From the NCBI GenBank assembly GCA_934229335.1, contig CAKQDQ010000001.1:60012-124011 (forward strand): a DNA stretch of 64,000 bases, in the 5' to 3' direction. The notes beneath the pieces are model-generated. The model ran no database searches. It was not told the DNA's origin and saw nothing but the letters and a program-made list of their open reading frames with translations. Shown here piece by piece: positions 44,542 to 53,445 of this stretch. The position numbers were made by a program, and so were the translations under genes. Origin of the DNA: an uncultured Prevotella sp. (GTDB lineage: Bacteria; Bacteroidota; Bacteroidia; Bacteroidales; Bacteroidaceae). Within the stretch, counting starts at the first letter, position 1, and each line of letters opens with the position of its first letter.

Positions 44542-47500
44542 TTACTTAATAAGAACCTTTGAAACCTTAACGTAACCGTTAGCGTATGTAGCTACCTTGA
44601 TAGTTATACCGCTTGGTGTTGTTGTCATAGCACCGTTGAGGTCGTAATAAACAACAGCGACAGGCTCGCCTTCAGGAGCAGCAGCTTCCGCGTTGCTGAT
44701 ACCAGTCTCAATGTCCTTCTCCAGTGCGGCAGCGGCAGCGGCATAATCGAAGCCTGCAACCTTGCCCGTCATGGTGATAGTAGCGTCGTCAACGTTACCG
44801 AAACCACCCTTAACGTTCATGTGTGCACCGAGGAGAATAGCGCCGAGGTTACCGTCAACGGTAGGAGTAATGCCAGTGAATACCTTGTTGTTAGCGTCCG
44901 TGTTGTTATCACGAGAAACAGTAACCGTGCCGTCATCAGCTGTTGTACCTTCGTACTTCTGAACCTGCTGTGCGTCGCCTTCGCCAACGTAAGCGTATGC
45001 TTCGTGTTCAGCAGTGCCGTCTTCACCAATCTTGATAGACAGGTCGTAGTTGGCAACAGGGATGTTATTGATGAGCTGTTTAACGTCATACTCGTGAGTA
45101 CCCCATCCAGTCTTAACGGCGCAGTTAGCGATAGGACATGTAGGTGTTGTCCAGTCCTTGCCGGCAGTGCCGCCCCATGCAGTAGTGAAGATTGGGTTGA
45201 TGTTACCCTGCAGTACCTCGATAGTCCATCCTGGGAAGTCAGTGGTAGCAGCTACAACGTTCTCCTTACCAGTAGGTACGATGGCAGTAGTGTAGAACTG
45301 TGGGTTCTGTATGAGGAAGGAAGCAGGTATAGTAACCTCTTGTTCGCTCTCAGAGATTTCATCAAACTCCTTGAAGTCGTATCCGTCAGCAATCTTCTTG
45401 TAAAGTTTAGCTGCGTACATCTTCTTCAACTGTTCAACAAGCTGCTGGTCGTCAGTGATAGCGTCGGCAGCAGCAAGTACTGTCTCGTTCTCACCATCAG
45501 TCATGTCTGCGTTGAGGTTAACGATAGCAGCAGCGAGGTCAGTAATCTGCTGTGTGAGGATAGGTACACACTTCTCAACCATGTTAGAGAGCAATGTACC
45601 GTTGTCACCCATAGTATTGACAGCCTCCTGCAGTTCATCGTCGCTCATAGCGATGTAGTCAACGTCCTTGTAGTCGTTGTAAGCCTTCTCAACTATTGGG
45701 AACTGAGGCAACTTCTCATACTTAGTACCAGCAGCGGCTTCAAGACCAGCCTTTACACCATCAAGGCATGATGGGTACTTGTCGATGTTAGAGCGACGTG
45801 TAGAAGACTTCTTGACAAGTCTGTCGAGGTTAGCAAATGCCGCTGTATATTCATCAACAGTGTGGAAGTCAGGGTTGGTGTAATCATTGATAGTCTGCTC
45901 CAACTCGTTGCGTGTAGCACCCTGATACTTATCGTCGGCCTTAGCGGCAGCAAGTTCCTCACGTGCGGTGTCAAGGTTCTTGTTCATCATGGTAGCGTAA
46001 GTTACTGCGAGAGAAGATGTAGTCTCTACCGTAACGTTACCTATGCAGCACTCATCAGCGGCGGTGAACTTAAGGATATATTTACCAGCTGCAGGAGCAT
46101 TCCAGAAGAAGTTAACCTTCTGTGCCTCAGGTGAAGAGTTATTACCGCTTTCGCATGATTCAGAAACAGCGTCGGTACGAGTGTAAACAGGTGTGCCTGT
46201 GATACCCTCTTCCTGTCTGAAGACTTCAAGTTTCATGTTGATAGGCGTACCAGGCTTCTTCCAATTGATGATGTAGTATGTGAACTGGTACTTGCTTGCC
46301 TTGAGGTCAAGAGTCTTCTCTTCCTTAGCGTCAGCAATGGTGCCGCCATGATCAGTCTCAAGGAGATATTCACCGTAAGTAGCGTAAGCGTTTCCTGCAA
46401 GGTAGATAGCACCACCGTTCATACCCTTATTGCCAAGAGTCTTAACACGTGGACCGCCGCCGCCAGTCCAGTCGTCACCGCCCCATCCGCAGTTTGCGCC
46501 TGGGTCACGCATATTGCCGTTGTCACGATAAATCTTCCAGCCAGTGCCGTGTGCAGGAGCGTATTCGCCTTGTGTGCTTGCGAAGTCGCCCTTAGCGATA
46601 ATCTCTGTCTCTGCCTTTTCGCCCTCTGTCTCTTTTACAGAGTAGAAGTCGAATCCACCAACGAACATACCGTTGTAGCCTGTGGTGAGAAGAGTATATT
46701 TAACGTGGTAGTTTCCGCCTGCAGAAGTGAAACTGATAGGGCACTCATCAAACTTAAAGCCATCGGTATTTCTGTCCTTTTCACCAGCTACAGATGGAGA
46801 GAAGTTCTTGGTTGCAACAACTTCGTTTGCGCTGTTAAGAATGTCTACCTGTATGTTAGAAGCGTTAGACCAGTAAGCGAGCAGTGAACGAAGTTCTACA
46901 TTGCCAGCAGGAATCTCTACCTCGGCAGTAGTAACTGAACCCTCGCCGTTGCTTGCACGAGTGTAGATACCCTTACTTGTCTGTGATGCCTTAGTATCGA
47001 ATGTACGACCGCCAGAGCCGTATGAAGTTCCGCCAGGGCGTTCTTCACCGTCAGAGTAAACAGTCCAGCCTTCAGGAATAGCACCTGCTGCTGCGTCAGG
47101 GAATATGCATGAACCCAGTTTTGTGTAAATAGTCTCGGCAACCTGCACCTTACCTACCTCGAATGTAGTGGTAAAGTCTGTGTCGAACGCCTGAATACCC
47201 ACAGCCGATGTTACGTCAGATACGCTAACCTTGTATGAACCCTTTGTGAATACCTTACCATCCTTACGTCTGAATGTGAGGGTCTCGCTGCCCTCGTCAG
47301 ATGCCTCGGTAACTATTTCGAGTTCTTCATCGTCGTTGAGCTTAGCTACCAGCGGTGTGCCATTAGGATCTGTGGTGAGCACCTTTCTGTCGAAGGTGAA
47401 CGATACCTCGTTGCCGCCTTCTGCAAGGTTGAATGATCCGTCAGCAGGAAGTGTAGAAACCAATGCAGGGTCTCTATATTCAAAAGATACATTCTCGCCA

Positions 47501-48543
47501 ACTCCTGACAGGTATGATGCGGTCTCGTCTACGAAGTCCTGTACTGCGCCCTCTGGAGCGAGGTCACCCTTGTACTGTACCTGGTGCTGCTCGTCAGTAG
47601 GGTTATGGAAAGCTACCTCCAACTTAGCGTCTTCGCCATCAATAGCATAGTCGTCAGAGATGAAGATATACATAAAGCCGTCGTCGCGCAGCTCTACGCT
47701 CACGATAGGCACTTCCTCTCCGTTAATCTTAACAGTGGCTGTACCTTCTGGCATAAGGAGTGTGCCTGTGGTACGACTTGCGGCAACGAGGTCTTTCACG
47801 TTAGTGCCATAACCGAAGTCTACACGTATAACGCTGCCCTCATAGCCAATACCAGCGATGCCACTCTCTACGAGGTCCACTTCGTCGAGGTAGAACATAC
47901 CAGGGTTATATACATTGAATGTAGCAAAGTACTTATCCTCCAGTGGGTCTCTGTCTGGGTGATTCTTGGCGTATGTATCCTTTTGCAGCTGATTGCTTGC
48001 GAAGTAGAACATCTTAGTGTACTTCTCATAGTTCTCAGGGTTGAAGTAAGATACGTCGTATCTGAACTCATTTCCGTTAGCGTCGAGCAGTGGAATGTCA
48101 GCGTTCTCACCACCTTGCATGAGAGCGACACTCATCTTACACTTTTGGTCTGCGCTACCATCGTTCCATGTGTTAGAACCTTTGAAACGCCAAGAGAGGC
48201 GATAGCTCTTACCCTCTTCAAGCGGAAGGTTACGGAATTTTACGGCACGCATCCACCAGTTGTTGTGCTGTGACAAGTCGGAGTTGCCTTCAGAGTCGTT
48301 GCCAGGACTAACGTTCATCATGCTGAGGCTACCAGCACCAACAGCAGGGTCTTCGTCTGTTACGCCAAATTCGTCAGAACCGTTATCGTTTGTGATTTGG
48401 TTGATGTACTCGTAGTACGCCTTTTCGTCTGCGCCTTTTGTTTGGGCAGCATCGAAACCTTCGTGGAACACTTGCGTCTGAGCGTTGGCACTAAGTCCGG
48501 CTGCGAGCATCATACTTAGGTTAAGTAAGTTTTTTTGTTTCAT
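44542..48543 (-). CDS. Very large secreted protein of unknown function with sandwich modules and helical stalk
   Basis: The 1333-residue product has a type I signal peptide (ending LSANAQ). I do not recognise a catalytic domain. Residues about 20-230 and 480-640 look like carbohydrate-binding-type sandwiches (FHEGFDAAQ, YRLSWRFKGSNTWNDG). An Ig-like region spans about 355-475 (STLPADGSFNLAEGGNEVSF). Another sandwich lies at about 640-830. A helical FIVAR-like region covers about 840-1060 (LDTAREELAAAKADDKYQGA). A final sandwich (about 1075-1265) precedes the tail VVYYDLNGAMTTTPSG with GYVKVSKVLIK, akin to the sorting-like tails of neighbours. It is monocistronic, with its own promoter carrying the TGAAAC element and a strong terminator. 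A large surface xylan-binding scaffold or adhesin is the best guess. Confidence 0.72.
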   Translation of the reverse strand: MKQKNLLNLSMMLAAGLSANAQTQVFHEGFDAAQTKGADEKAYYEYINQITNDNGSDEFGVTDEDPAVGAGSLSMMNVSPGNDSEGNSDLSQHNNWWMRAVKFRNLPLEEGKSYRLSWRFKGSNTWNDGSADQKCKMSVALMQGGENADIPLLDANGNEFRYDVSYFNPENYEKYTKMFYFASNQLQKDTYAKNHPDRDPLEDKYFATFNVYNPGMFYLDEVDLVESGIAGIGYEGSVIRVDFGYGTNVKDLVAASRTTGTLLMPEGTATVKINGEEVPIVSVELRDDGFMYIFISDDYAIDGEDAKLEVAFHNPTDEQHQVQYKGDLAPEGAVQDFVDETASYLSGVGENVSFEYRDPALVSTLPADGSFNLAEGGNEVSFTFDRKVLTTDPNGTPLVAKLNDDEELEIVTEASDEGSETLTFRRKDGKVFTKGSYKVSVSDVTSAVGIQAFDTDFTTTFEVGKVQVAETIYTKLGSCIFPDAAAGAIPEGWTVYSDGEERPGGTSYGSGGRTFDTKASQTSKGIYTRASNGEGSVTTAEVEIPAGNVELRSLLAYWSNASNIQVDILNSANEVVATKNFSPSVAGEKDRNTDGFKFDECPISFTSAGGNYHVKYTLLTTGYNGMFVGGFDFYSVKETEGEKAETEIIAKGDFASTQGEYAPAHGTGWKIYRDNGNMRDPGANCGWGGDDWTGGGGPRVKTLGNKGMNGGAIYLAGNAYATYGEYLLETDHGGTIADAKEEKTLDLKASKYQFTYYIINWKKPGTPINMKLEVFRQEEGITGTPVYTRTDAVSESCESGNNSSPEAQKVNFFWNAPAAGKYILKFTAADECCIGNVTVETTSSLAVTYATMMNKNLDTAREELAAAKADDKYQGATRNELEQTINDYTNPDFHTVDEYTAAFANLDRLVKKSSTRRSNIDKYPSCLDGVKAGLEAAAGTKYEKLPQFPIVEKAYNDYKDVDYIAMSDDELQEAVNTMGDNGTLLSNMVEKCVPILTQQITDLAAAIVNLNADMTDGENETVLAAADAITDDQQLVEQLKKMYAAKLYKKIADGYDFKEFDEISESEQEVTIPASFLIQNPQFYTTAIVPTGKENVVAATTDFPGWTIEVLQGNINPIFTTAWGGTAGKDWTTPTCPIANCAVKTGWGTHEYDVKQLINNIPVANYDLSIKIGEDGTAEHEAYAYVGEGDAQQVQKYEGTTADDGTVTVSRDNNTDANNKVFTGITPTVDGNLGAILLGAHMNVKGGFGNVDDATITMTGKVAGFDYAAAAAALEKDIETGISNAEAAAPEGEPVAVVYYDLNGAMTTTPSGITIKVATYANGYVKVSKVLIK

Positions 48544-48663
48544 AACTGAATGTTGGTTTTAGTGAATATAATTCATTTTCTTGTTTTGGCTTTTGTAGAA
48601 CGAGAGATAGATTTCATTAAACGGAAAACGTTGTTAGAACTGTATTCTTCGTTTCTTCTGCTG

Positions 48664-48708
48664 CAAAATTATATATAATGTAAAGAAAGAATTTGTTATT
48701 TTGTTTCA
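48664..48708 (-). promoter_or_regulatory. Promoter with operator-like TGAAAC for the 1333-residue protein
   Basis: Minus-strand -7 box TAATTTTG (48664-48671, followed by C). TGAAAC at 48703-48708 lies at the same distance from the -7 box as in the GH115 and GH43 promoters; the GAAAGT position reads ACAAAT (48691-48696). Confidence 0.6.
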
Positions 48709-48771
48709 AAAAGTTTTTCGTTTGTACCAAAATAACCTAAAAAACCTCTTTTGGTATTAATGAAAACATAA

Positions 48772-48817
48772 ATGAAACGAAAAAGAAAGTGATAATGGAG
48801 GGAAATTGCTAATTTTG
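48772..48817 (+). promoter_or_regulatory. Promoter of the GH43/xyn operon with operator-like site
   Basis: ATGAAAC (48772-48778), n6, GAAAGT (48785-48790), 19 bp, then the -7 box TAATTTTG (48810-48817, followed by C). The upstream ATGAAAACATAA (from 48760) also resembles the GH115 promoter (TTGAAAAAGTAA). This and the 48664 promoter are divergent and 138 bp apart. Confidence 0.7.
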
Positions 48818-48823
48818 CAACGT

Positions 48824-48965
48824 AGTTAGAAAAAAGATGTTTTTAGAATAAAGTTAGTAGTTAGTATTAGTTAGTTAATAACGGTTGCTGTTGAAGCAAT
48901 TAGTGATTAGTAAACATCCAACGGTATTAATCCAAAGGCGTTTGGATTGCGTTGGATGTTTTTTT
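48824..48965 (+). ncRNA. Leader RNA or small RNA ending in a strong intrinsic terminator
   Basis: A transcript from the 48810 promoter would start near 48824 and meet a two-part hairpin: AAACATCCAAC (48912-48922) with GTTGGATGTTT (48951-48961), inner AATCCAAA (48929-48936) with TTTGGATT (48941-48948), followed by T7 (48959-48965). This lies 92 bp before the GH43 start codon, with only a weak second -7-like sequence (TATCTTTA at 49017) behind it. It is either an attenuated leader or a free RNA of about 140 nt. The start site is inferred. Confidence 0.5.
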
Positions 48966-49057
48966 CTAATCTCTTCAGAAGCCGACAGCGTGCTGATGAC
49001 TGATATTCAAGAACACTATCTTTATTATATATATAAGGTATAACCCAAAATCAAAAT

Positions 49058-50740
49058 ATGAAAAAAATATTATTTCTACTAATCTGCGCAATGCAGACGA
49101 TTGCGTCGCTCGCAGAGAACAATGCCACCTTCCGTTATTTTAATTACGAAGGCAAAGACGCAAGGTTCAATAAGACCTATGACCCTGCGCGCCAGTATCT
49201 CAATCCGGTAATAGCAGGCTTTGCTCCTGACCCGTCAATATGCCGCAAGGGAGATACCTACTATCTCGTAAACTCATCATTCAGCTTCTTCCCAGGTGTG
49301 CCTATCTACAAGAGTAAGGACCTTGTAAACTGGCAGAGCATAGGTCATGTGCTCGACAGAGAGAGCCAACTGCCTTTAGGTAAGCAGAAGGTAAGTGGTG
49401 GTATCTTTGCGCCAGCCATATCATATAATGAGAAGAACAAGACGTTCTATATGATAACGACTAACGTTGGGGCAGGAAACTTCTATGTTAAGAGTAAAGA
49501 CCCAGAGAAGGGCTGGAGCGACCCTATCTATTTAAGAAAGGTGGGAGGCATAGACCCCTCCTTCTTCTTTGATAAAGACGGTAAGGGCTATATTGTGAAC
49601 AACGATGCCCCTGTGGGCGGTCCAGACTATAACGGTCAGCGTAGCATCATGTGTCATCGTTTCAGTGTGGAGGGCGACAGCGTCGTTGGCGACCAGGTAG
49701 AGATACTGCGTGGTGGTACTCACGTACAGAAGAATCCTATATGGATAGAAGGACCGCATATGTTCCGCGTAGGTAAATACTACTATCTCATGTGTGCCGA
49801 AGGTGGTACGGGCGAGTGGCACAGCGAGGTCATACTGCGTTCTAAAAGTCCTATGGGACCATTTGAGGAGTATTCTGGCAACCCTATCCTGACACAGCGC
49901 ACAGGACTTGACCCTAACAGAGCAGACTACGTGTCAAGTGCTGGTCACGCTGACATCGTTCAGACACCGAAGGGCGACTGGTGGGCAGTGTTCCTCGCTT
50001 GCAGACCATACGACAATGATAAGTATTACAACACGGGTCGCGATACATATATGCTACCTGTGACATGGAAAGACGGATGGCCTGTAATATTAGAAAAAGG
50101 TAAGGCAATACCTACCGTAGTAGATTATAAGGGTGGTACCATCGCGCCAAAGACCGATGAAACCGCACATTTAACAGGAAATTTCGCTTATACAGATGAC
50201 TTCAAGGGCGAGAAACTGCATCACCGCTGGCTCACACTACGCAATACGCAAGCTGGTGTTTACGCATTGACAGCAGAGGGCGTGAAGATAAAGGCACTGC
50301 CTGTGAACATTACGCAGAGAGAAAGACTTTCTGCCATCTTCACACCACAGCAGCACACCACTTTCAGCGCAGAGACACAGGTAGCGTTCACACCATCGTC
50401 TGATAAAGAGATGGCAGGATTGGCACTATTACAAAACGAGGACTACAACTTCACCTTCGGCAAGACAATGCTCAAGGGCGGAAAGATAGCCGTGGTGCTG
50501 ACACGCATGGAGAAGACGCCAGTGGCGGTGTCAACCGTGGTGCTCAATGAGAACGATGCCAAGAAACCATTGAAACTGAAAATTGAAGGCGATGGCGGAC
50601 TCTACGACTTCTCTTATTCCGTAGATGGAAAGACATGGTGTCTTATGGCGAAAGGAGTAGATGCTACTAACCTTACAACTAACAAAAGTGGCGGTTTCAT
50701 CGGTGCCTGCATCGGACTTTATGCCACATCTAACAAGTAG
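49058..50740 (+). CDS. GH43 beta-xylosidase/arabinofuranosidase with C-terminal sandwich
   Basis: The 560-residue secreted enzyme (signal peptide to about LAE20) is a GH43 propeller with Asp58 (GFAPDPSICR), Asp166 (GGIDPSFFFD) and Glu231 (IWIEGPHM). A C-terminal XynB-type sandwich covers about 365-560 (FAYTDDFKGEKLHHRWLTLR). It resembles beta-xylosidase-type GH43 enzymes that trim xylo-oligosaccharides. It is the first gene of the plus-strand operon GH43, GH2, GH67, symporter, GH10, GH43. Its leader contains a strong terminator, so its expression may be attenuated. Confidence 0.92.
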   Translation: MKKILFLLICAMQTIASLAENNATFRYFNYEGKDARFNKTYDPARQYLNPVIAGFAPDPSICRKGDTYYLVNSSFSFFPGVPIYKSKDLVNWQSIGHVLDRESQLPLGKQKVSGGIFAPAISYNEKNKTFYMITTNVGAGNFYVKSKDPEKGWSDPIYLRKVGGIDPSFFFDKDGKGYIVNNDAPVGGPDYNGQRSIMCHRFSVEGDSVVGDQVEILRGGTHVQKNPIWIEGPHMFRVGKYYYLMCAEGGTGEWHSEVILRSKSPMGPFEEYSGNPILTQRTGLDPNRADYVSSAGHADIVQTPKGDWWAVFLACRPYDNDKYYNTGRDTYMLPVTWKDGWPVILEKGKAIPTVVDYKGGTIAPKTDETAHLTGNFAYTDDFKGEKLHHRWLTLRNTQAGVYALTAEGVKIKALPVNITQRERLSAIFTPQQHTTFSAETQVAFTPSSDKEMAGLALLQNEDYNFTFGKTMLKGGKIAVVLTRMEKTPVAVSTVVLNENDAKKPLKLKIEGDGGLYDFSYSVDGKTWCLMAKGVDATNLTTNKSGGFIGACIGLYATSNK

Positions 50741-50758
50741 TACATTACATGTGCAGTG

Positions 50759-50854
50759 CAATCACTATGCTTTCGCATCGCAATAACACCCAAATCGCAA
50801 GTCGAAAGCATAGTGATGGCAATACGATTTGGACGTGATTGCATTTCTACTTTG
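50759..50854. repeat. Intergenic repeat patch with 15-bp perfect inverted repeat
   Basis: ATCACTATGCTTTCG (50761-50775) and CGAAAGCATAGTGAT (50803-50817) are exact reverse complements. Between and after them lie CACCCAAATCGCA and GATTTGGACGTGATTGC words that relate this patch to 5366, 15607 and 25013. Confidence 0.65.
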
Positions 50855-50877
50855 AAAACCTGACAAAGGAAAGCAAA

Positions 50878-53376
50878 ATGAATAGAATCATACTTTTTTT
50901 CTTCATAATGTTGCCTCTGCTTCCTGTCAACGCGCGAACACTATCGTTTGACAGGGGGTGGAGTTTCTGTCTGTGCAAGGATTCTGAGGAATTGCTTACC
51001 GTGTTGCGTTCTGTTGGCGTGACAGACAATCCGCTACTTAGCGCAAATGCGTCTGTGCAGAAGACAAAGGTGACGGTAGATACCGAACCCGAACAGGCTA
51101 AAGCACCCGACGCTGAGGCTGCAAGGCAAGTGCGTGATGTTACGGATAATGGTAGGTTTCGCTCTGTAGAGATACCCCATGACTGGAGTATCGAACTGCC
51201 GTTCGACCCCAAAGAAGGCGGTTCGGCAGGTTATCTGCCAGGCGGACAGGGCGTGTACGTAAAGAATTTTACCCTGCCAAAGGGCTGTACAGGCAAGAAC
51301 AAGAAGTACATCGTGCAGTTCGACGGTGTTTATCACCGTGCTACGGTATGGGTAAATGGTCATAAGTTAGGTCACCATGTATATGGTTACACTGGCTTTG
51401 AGTATGACATGACACCCTATCTGAACATAAATGGAGAAAATACCATAGTGGTTCACGTCAACCGTATGGAGCAGTCACGCTGGTACACTGGTTCGGGTAT
51501 CTACCGCCATGTGTGGGTGAAGGCGGTCAACGCTACCCACTTGAAGAGCAACGGTATCTCTGTCGTTCCAACGCTCAATGCTGACGGTACCGCTACCGTA
51601 AGCGTAACGGCAGACATTGACGTGGCAGAGAAGGACAAAGAACAGCGTTTTACCGTCACTAATATAATATTAGGTGGAAAGAAAAGCAAGGACTTTACGG
51701 AAAAAACAGTAATAAACAATCCTCGCCTGTGGTCTACCGCTGACCCTTACCGCTATACCGTGCGCACCCAACTGCGCGATGCTAAGGGCAGGGTAGTAGA
51801 TGAGGTAGATACACACTTCGGCATACGTACAGTGCGTTTCGATGCCGACAAAGGTTTCTTTCTCAACGGGAAGAGCATGAAGCTGCGCGGAATGTGCCTG
51901 CATCAAGACATGGGCAGCCTCGGAGTAGCAGTACCTGACCAAGCGTGGGAACGCAGACTGAAGGCGATGAAGAACATAGGCTGCAACGCAGTGCGCTGTT
52001 CTCATAATCCGCCATCACCGGAATTTCTCGAAATATGCGACACTCTCGGACTGTTAGTACTCGACGAAGCCTTCGATAAGTGGAAGTCTGGCTACTACGC
52101 ACCATTCTTCGACGACTGCGCTAAGCAAGATATCACCGATATGGTGCTGCGCGATCGCAACCACCCCTCTGTAATAGTATGGAGCATAGGCAACGAAGTT
52201 TCTGAGGCATGGCTCGCCACCAATGAGGGAGTGGAGCGTGCCCGTATGCTCAACGCTGTGGTAAAGAGTCTTGATACCACACGCCCAACGATGGTAGCGT
52301 GTCAACAAGGGTTTCAAGACAAGTTCGGCGAGGTGACAGACCTTGTGGGCTACAACTACCTTGAGCCACGAATGATAGCCGACCATAAACGTCATCCCGA
52401 CAGAAAAATGTTTGTATCAGAGGCTTTCCCGTATTATTCCGGACTGCGAGAGGATGTAGTTCGTGATTACGTAGAGCGCAATCCGTGGCATTTCGTAGAA
52501 GAAAACGACTTCATTGCAGGTTCGTTCCTGTGGGCAGGTGTAGACTATCTCGGTGAGTCGTCACCGTGGCCAGCCAAGGGGTGGTGCTCATGCCCATTCG
52601 ATATGACCCTTAAGGAACGCCCACAGGCAGCGTTCTATCACCCCGCATGGCAGCCAGAGAAGGACTATCTGAAACTGATGGTGCGCGACAACGGCTTTGA
52701 CCAGGCTATGGGAACAGACCATTGGCAGTACCCGCCTATGGCTGATACATGGGACTTGCCGTATAAAGATGCACGTATCGTAGAGGTAAGATGTTACACT
52801 ACGTGCGACTCCGTGCAGTTCTATTTCCCTACATGGAACAATCCACAGCAGCCTCTGAAGATGAGAGTGACGAAGGACTATCCTGATAACTGCATAAAAG
52901 TGATGCTGTCATCACGTGAGGGTAAGATACTTGCTGTGGGATATAAGAATGGAAAGCCTATAATGCGTGACTCGTTAGAGAACCATGGCGACGTGGCTGA
53001 TGTGAAGTTCGAGATTGACAACACCACCTTGACGGTGCAACAGCCAGACTTCTGTGAGGTGAAGACCAACAAACCGCAGTTGGCGAACGTAAGATTTACA
53101 CTCGTAGACAAAGACGGTCGCACGCAGCAGATGCAGCCACGAAAGTTCAATGTGACCACGGAAGGTCCGATAAGATTGTTAGGCGTGGAGACGGGAGACA
53201 TGAGACGTATGGACTCTTGGCGCACCACGGAACTCACAACATACTTCGGTGAAGGCTTCATCAGACTGCAATCTACCGACGAGGTGGGCACCGCTAAGGT
53301 GATAGTAAACGTGGAAGGCTTTGATAAACCGTTTGTAAAGGAAATAAGAATTAATGATAATAAAACGAAGAACTAA
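50878..53376 (+). CDS. GH2 beta-galactosidase-type enzyme
   Basis: I start this 832-residue protein at the ATG at 50878, because the signal peptide MNRIILFFFIMLPLLPVNA begins there; the longer frame adds 13 residues from a non-ATG codon. The GH2 order is clear: a sugar-binding jelly roll (about 85-215; PHDWSIELPF, GVYHRATVWVNG), an Ig-like domain (about 220-325), then the TIM barrel with LRGMCLHQDMG, acid/base Glu440 (WSIGNEVSE) and nucleophile Glu515 (FVSEAFPYYSG), followed by C-terminal sandwiches. The barrel motifs favour beta-galactosidase over beta-glucuronidase or mannosidase. It would remove galactosyl caps from complex xylan side chains. It sits in the xyn operon between GH43 and GH67. 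Confidence 0.9.
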   Translation: MNRIILFFFIMLPLLPVNARTLSFDRGWSFCLCKDSEELLTVLRSVGVTDNPLLSANASVQKTKVTVDTEPEQAKAPDAEAARQVRDVTDNGRFRSVEIPHDWSIELPFDPKEGGSAGYLPGGQGVYVKNFTLPKGCTGKNKKYIVQFDGVYHRATVWVNGHKLGHHVYGYTGFEYDMTPYLNINGENTIVVHVNRMEQSRWYTGSGIYRHVWVKAVNATHLKSNGISVVPTLNADGTATVSVTADIDVAEKDKEQRFTVTNIILGGKKSKDFTEKTVINNPRLWSTADPYRYTVRTQLRDAKGRVVDEVDTHFGIRTVRFDADKGFFLNGKSMKLRGMCLHQDMGSLGVAVPDQAWERRLKAMKNIGCNAVRCSHNPPSPEFLEICDTLGLLVLDEAFDKWKSGYYAPFFDDCAKQDITDMVLRDRNHPSVIVWSIGNEVSEAWLATNEGVERARMLNAVVKSLDTTRPTMVACQQGFQDKFGEVTDLVGYNYLEPRMIADHKRHPDRKMFVSEAFPYYSGLREDVVRDYVERNPWHFVEENDFIAGSFLWAGVDYLGESSPWPAKGWCSCPFDMTLKERPQAAFYHPAWQPEKDYLKLMVRDNGFDQAMGTDHWQYPPMADTWDLPYKDARIVEVRCYTTCDSVQFYFPTWNNPQQPLKMRVTKDYPDNCIKVMLSSREGKILAVGYKNGKPIMRDSLENHGDVADVKFEIDNTTLTVQQPDFCEVKTNKPQLANVRFTLVDKDGRTQQMQPRKFNVTTEGPIRLLGVETGDMRRMDSWRTTELTTYFGEGFIRLQSTDEVGTAKVIVNVEGFDKPFVKEIRINDNKTKN

Positions 53377-53445
53377 TCAGAAGTATTAACGAAAGATTAA
53401 TGCTTGATTAGTGAACGTTAATGTTTTAGAAAGAAAAAGTAACGT

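Noticed and set aside
44821-45771. 316-codon plus-strand ORF antisense to the 1333-residue protein
   Set aside because: Shadow ORF inside a gene with clear secretion signal and domain pattern.
50839-50877. Upstream extension of the GH2 gene by 13 codons
   Set aside because: The extension starts at a non-ATG codon in repeat-patch DNA; the ATG at 50878 starts a proper signal peptide.
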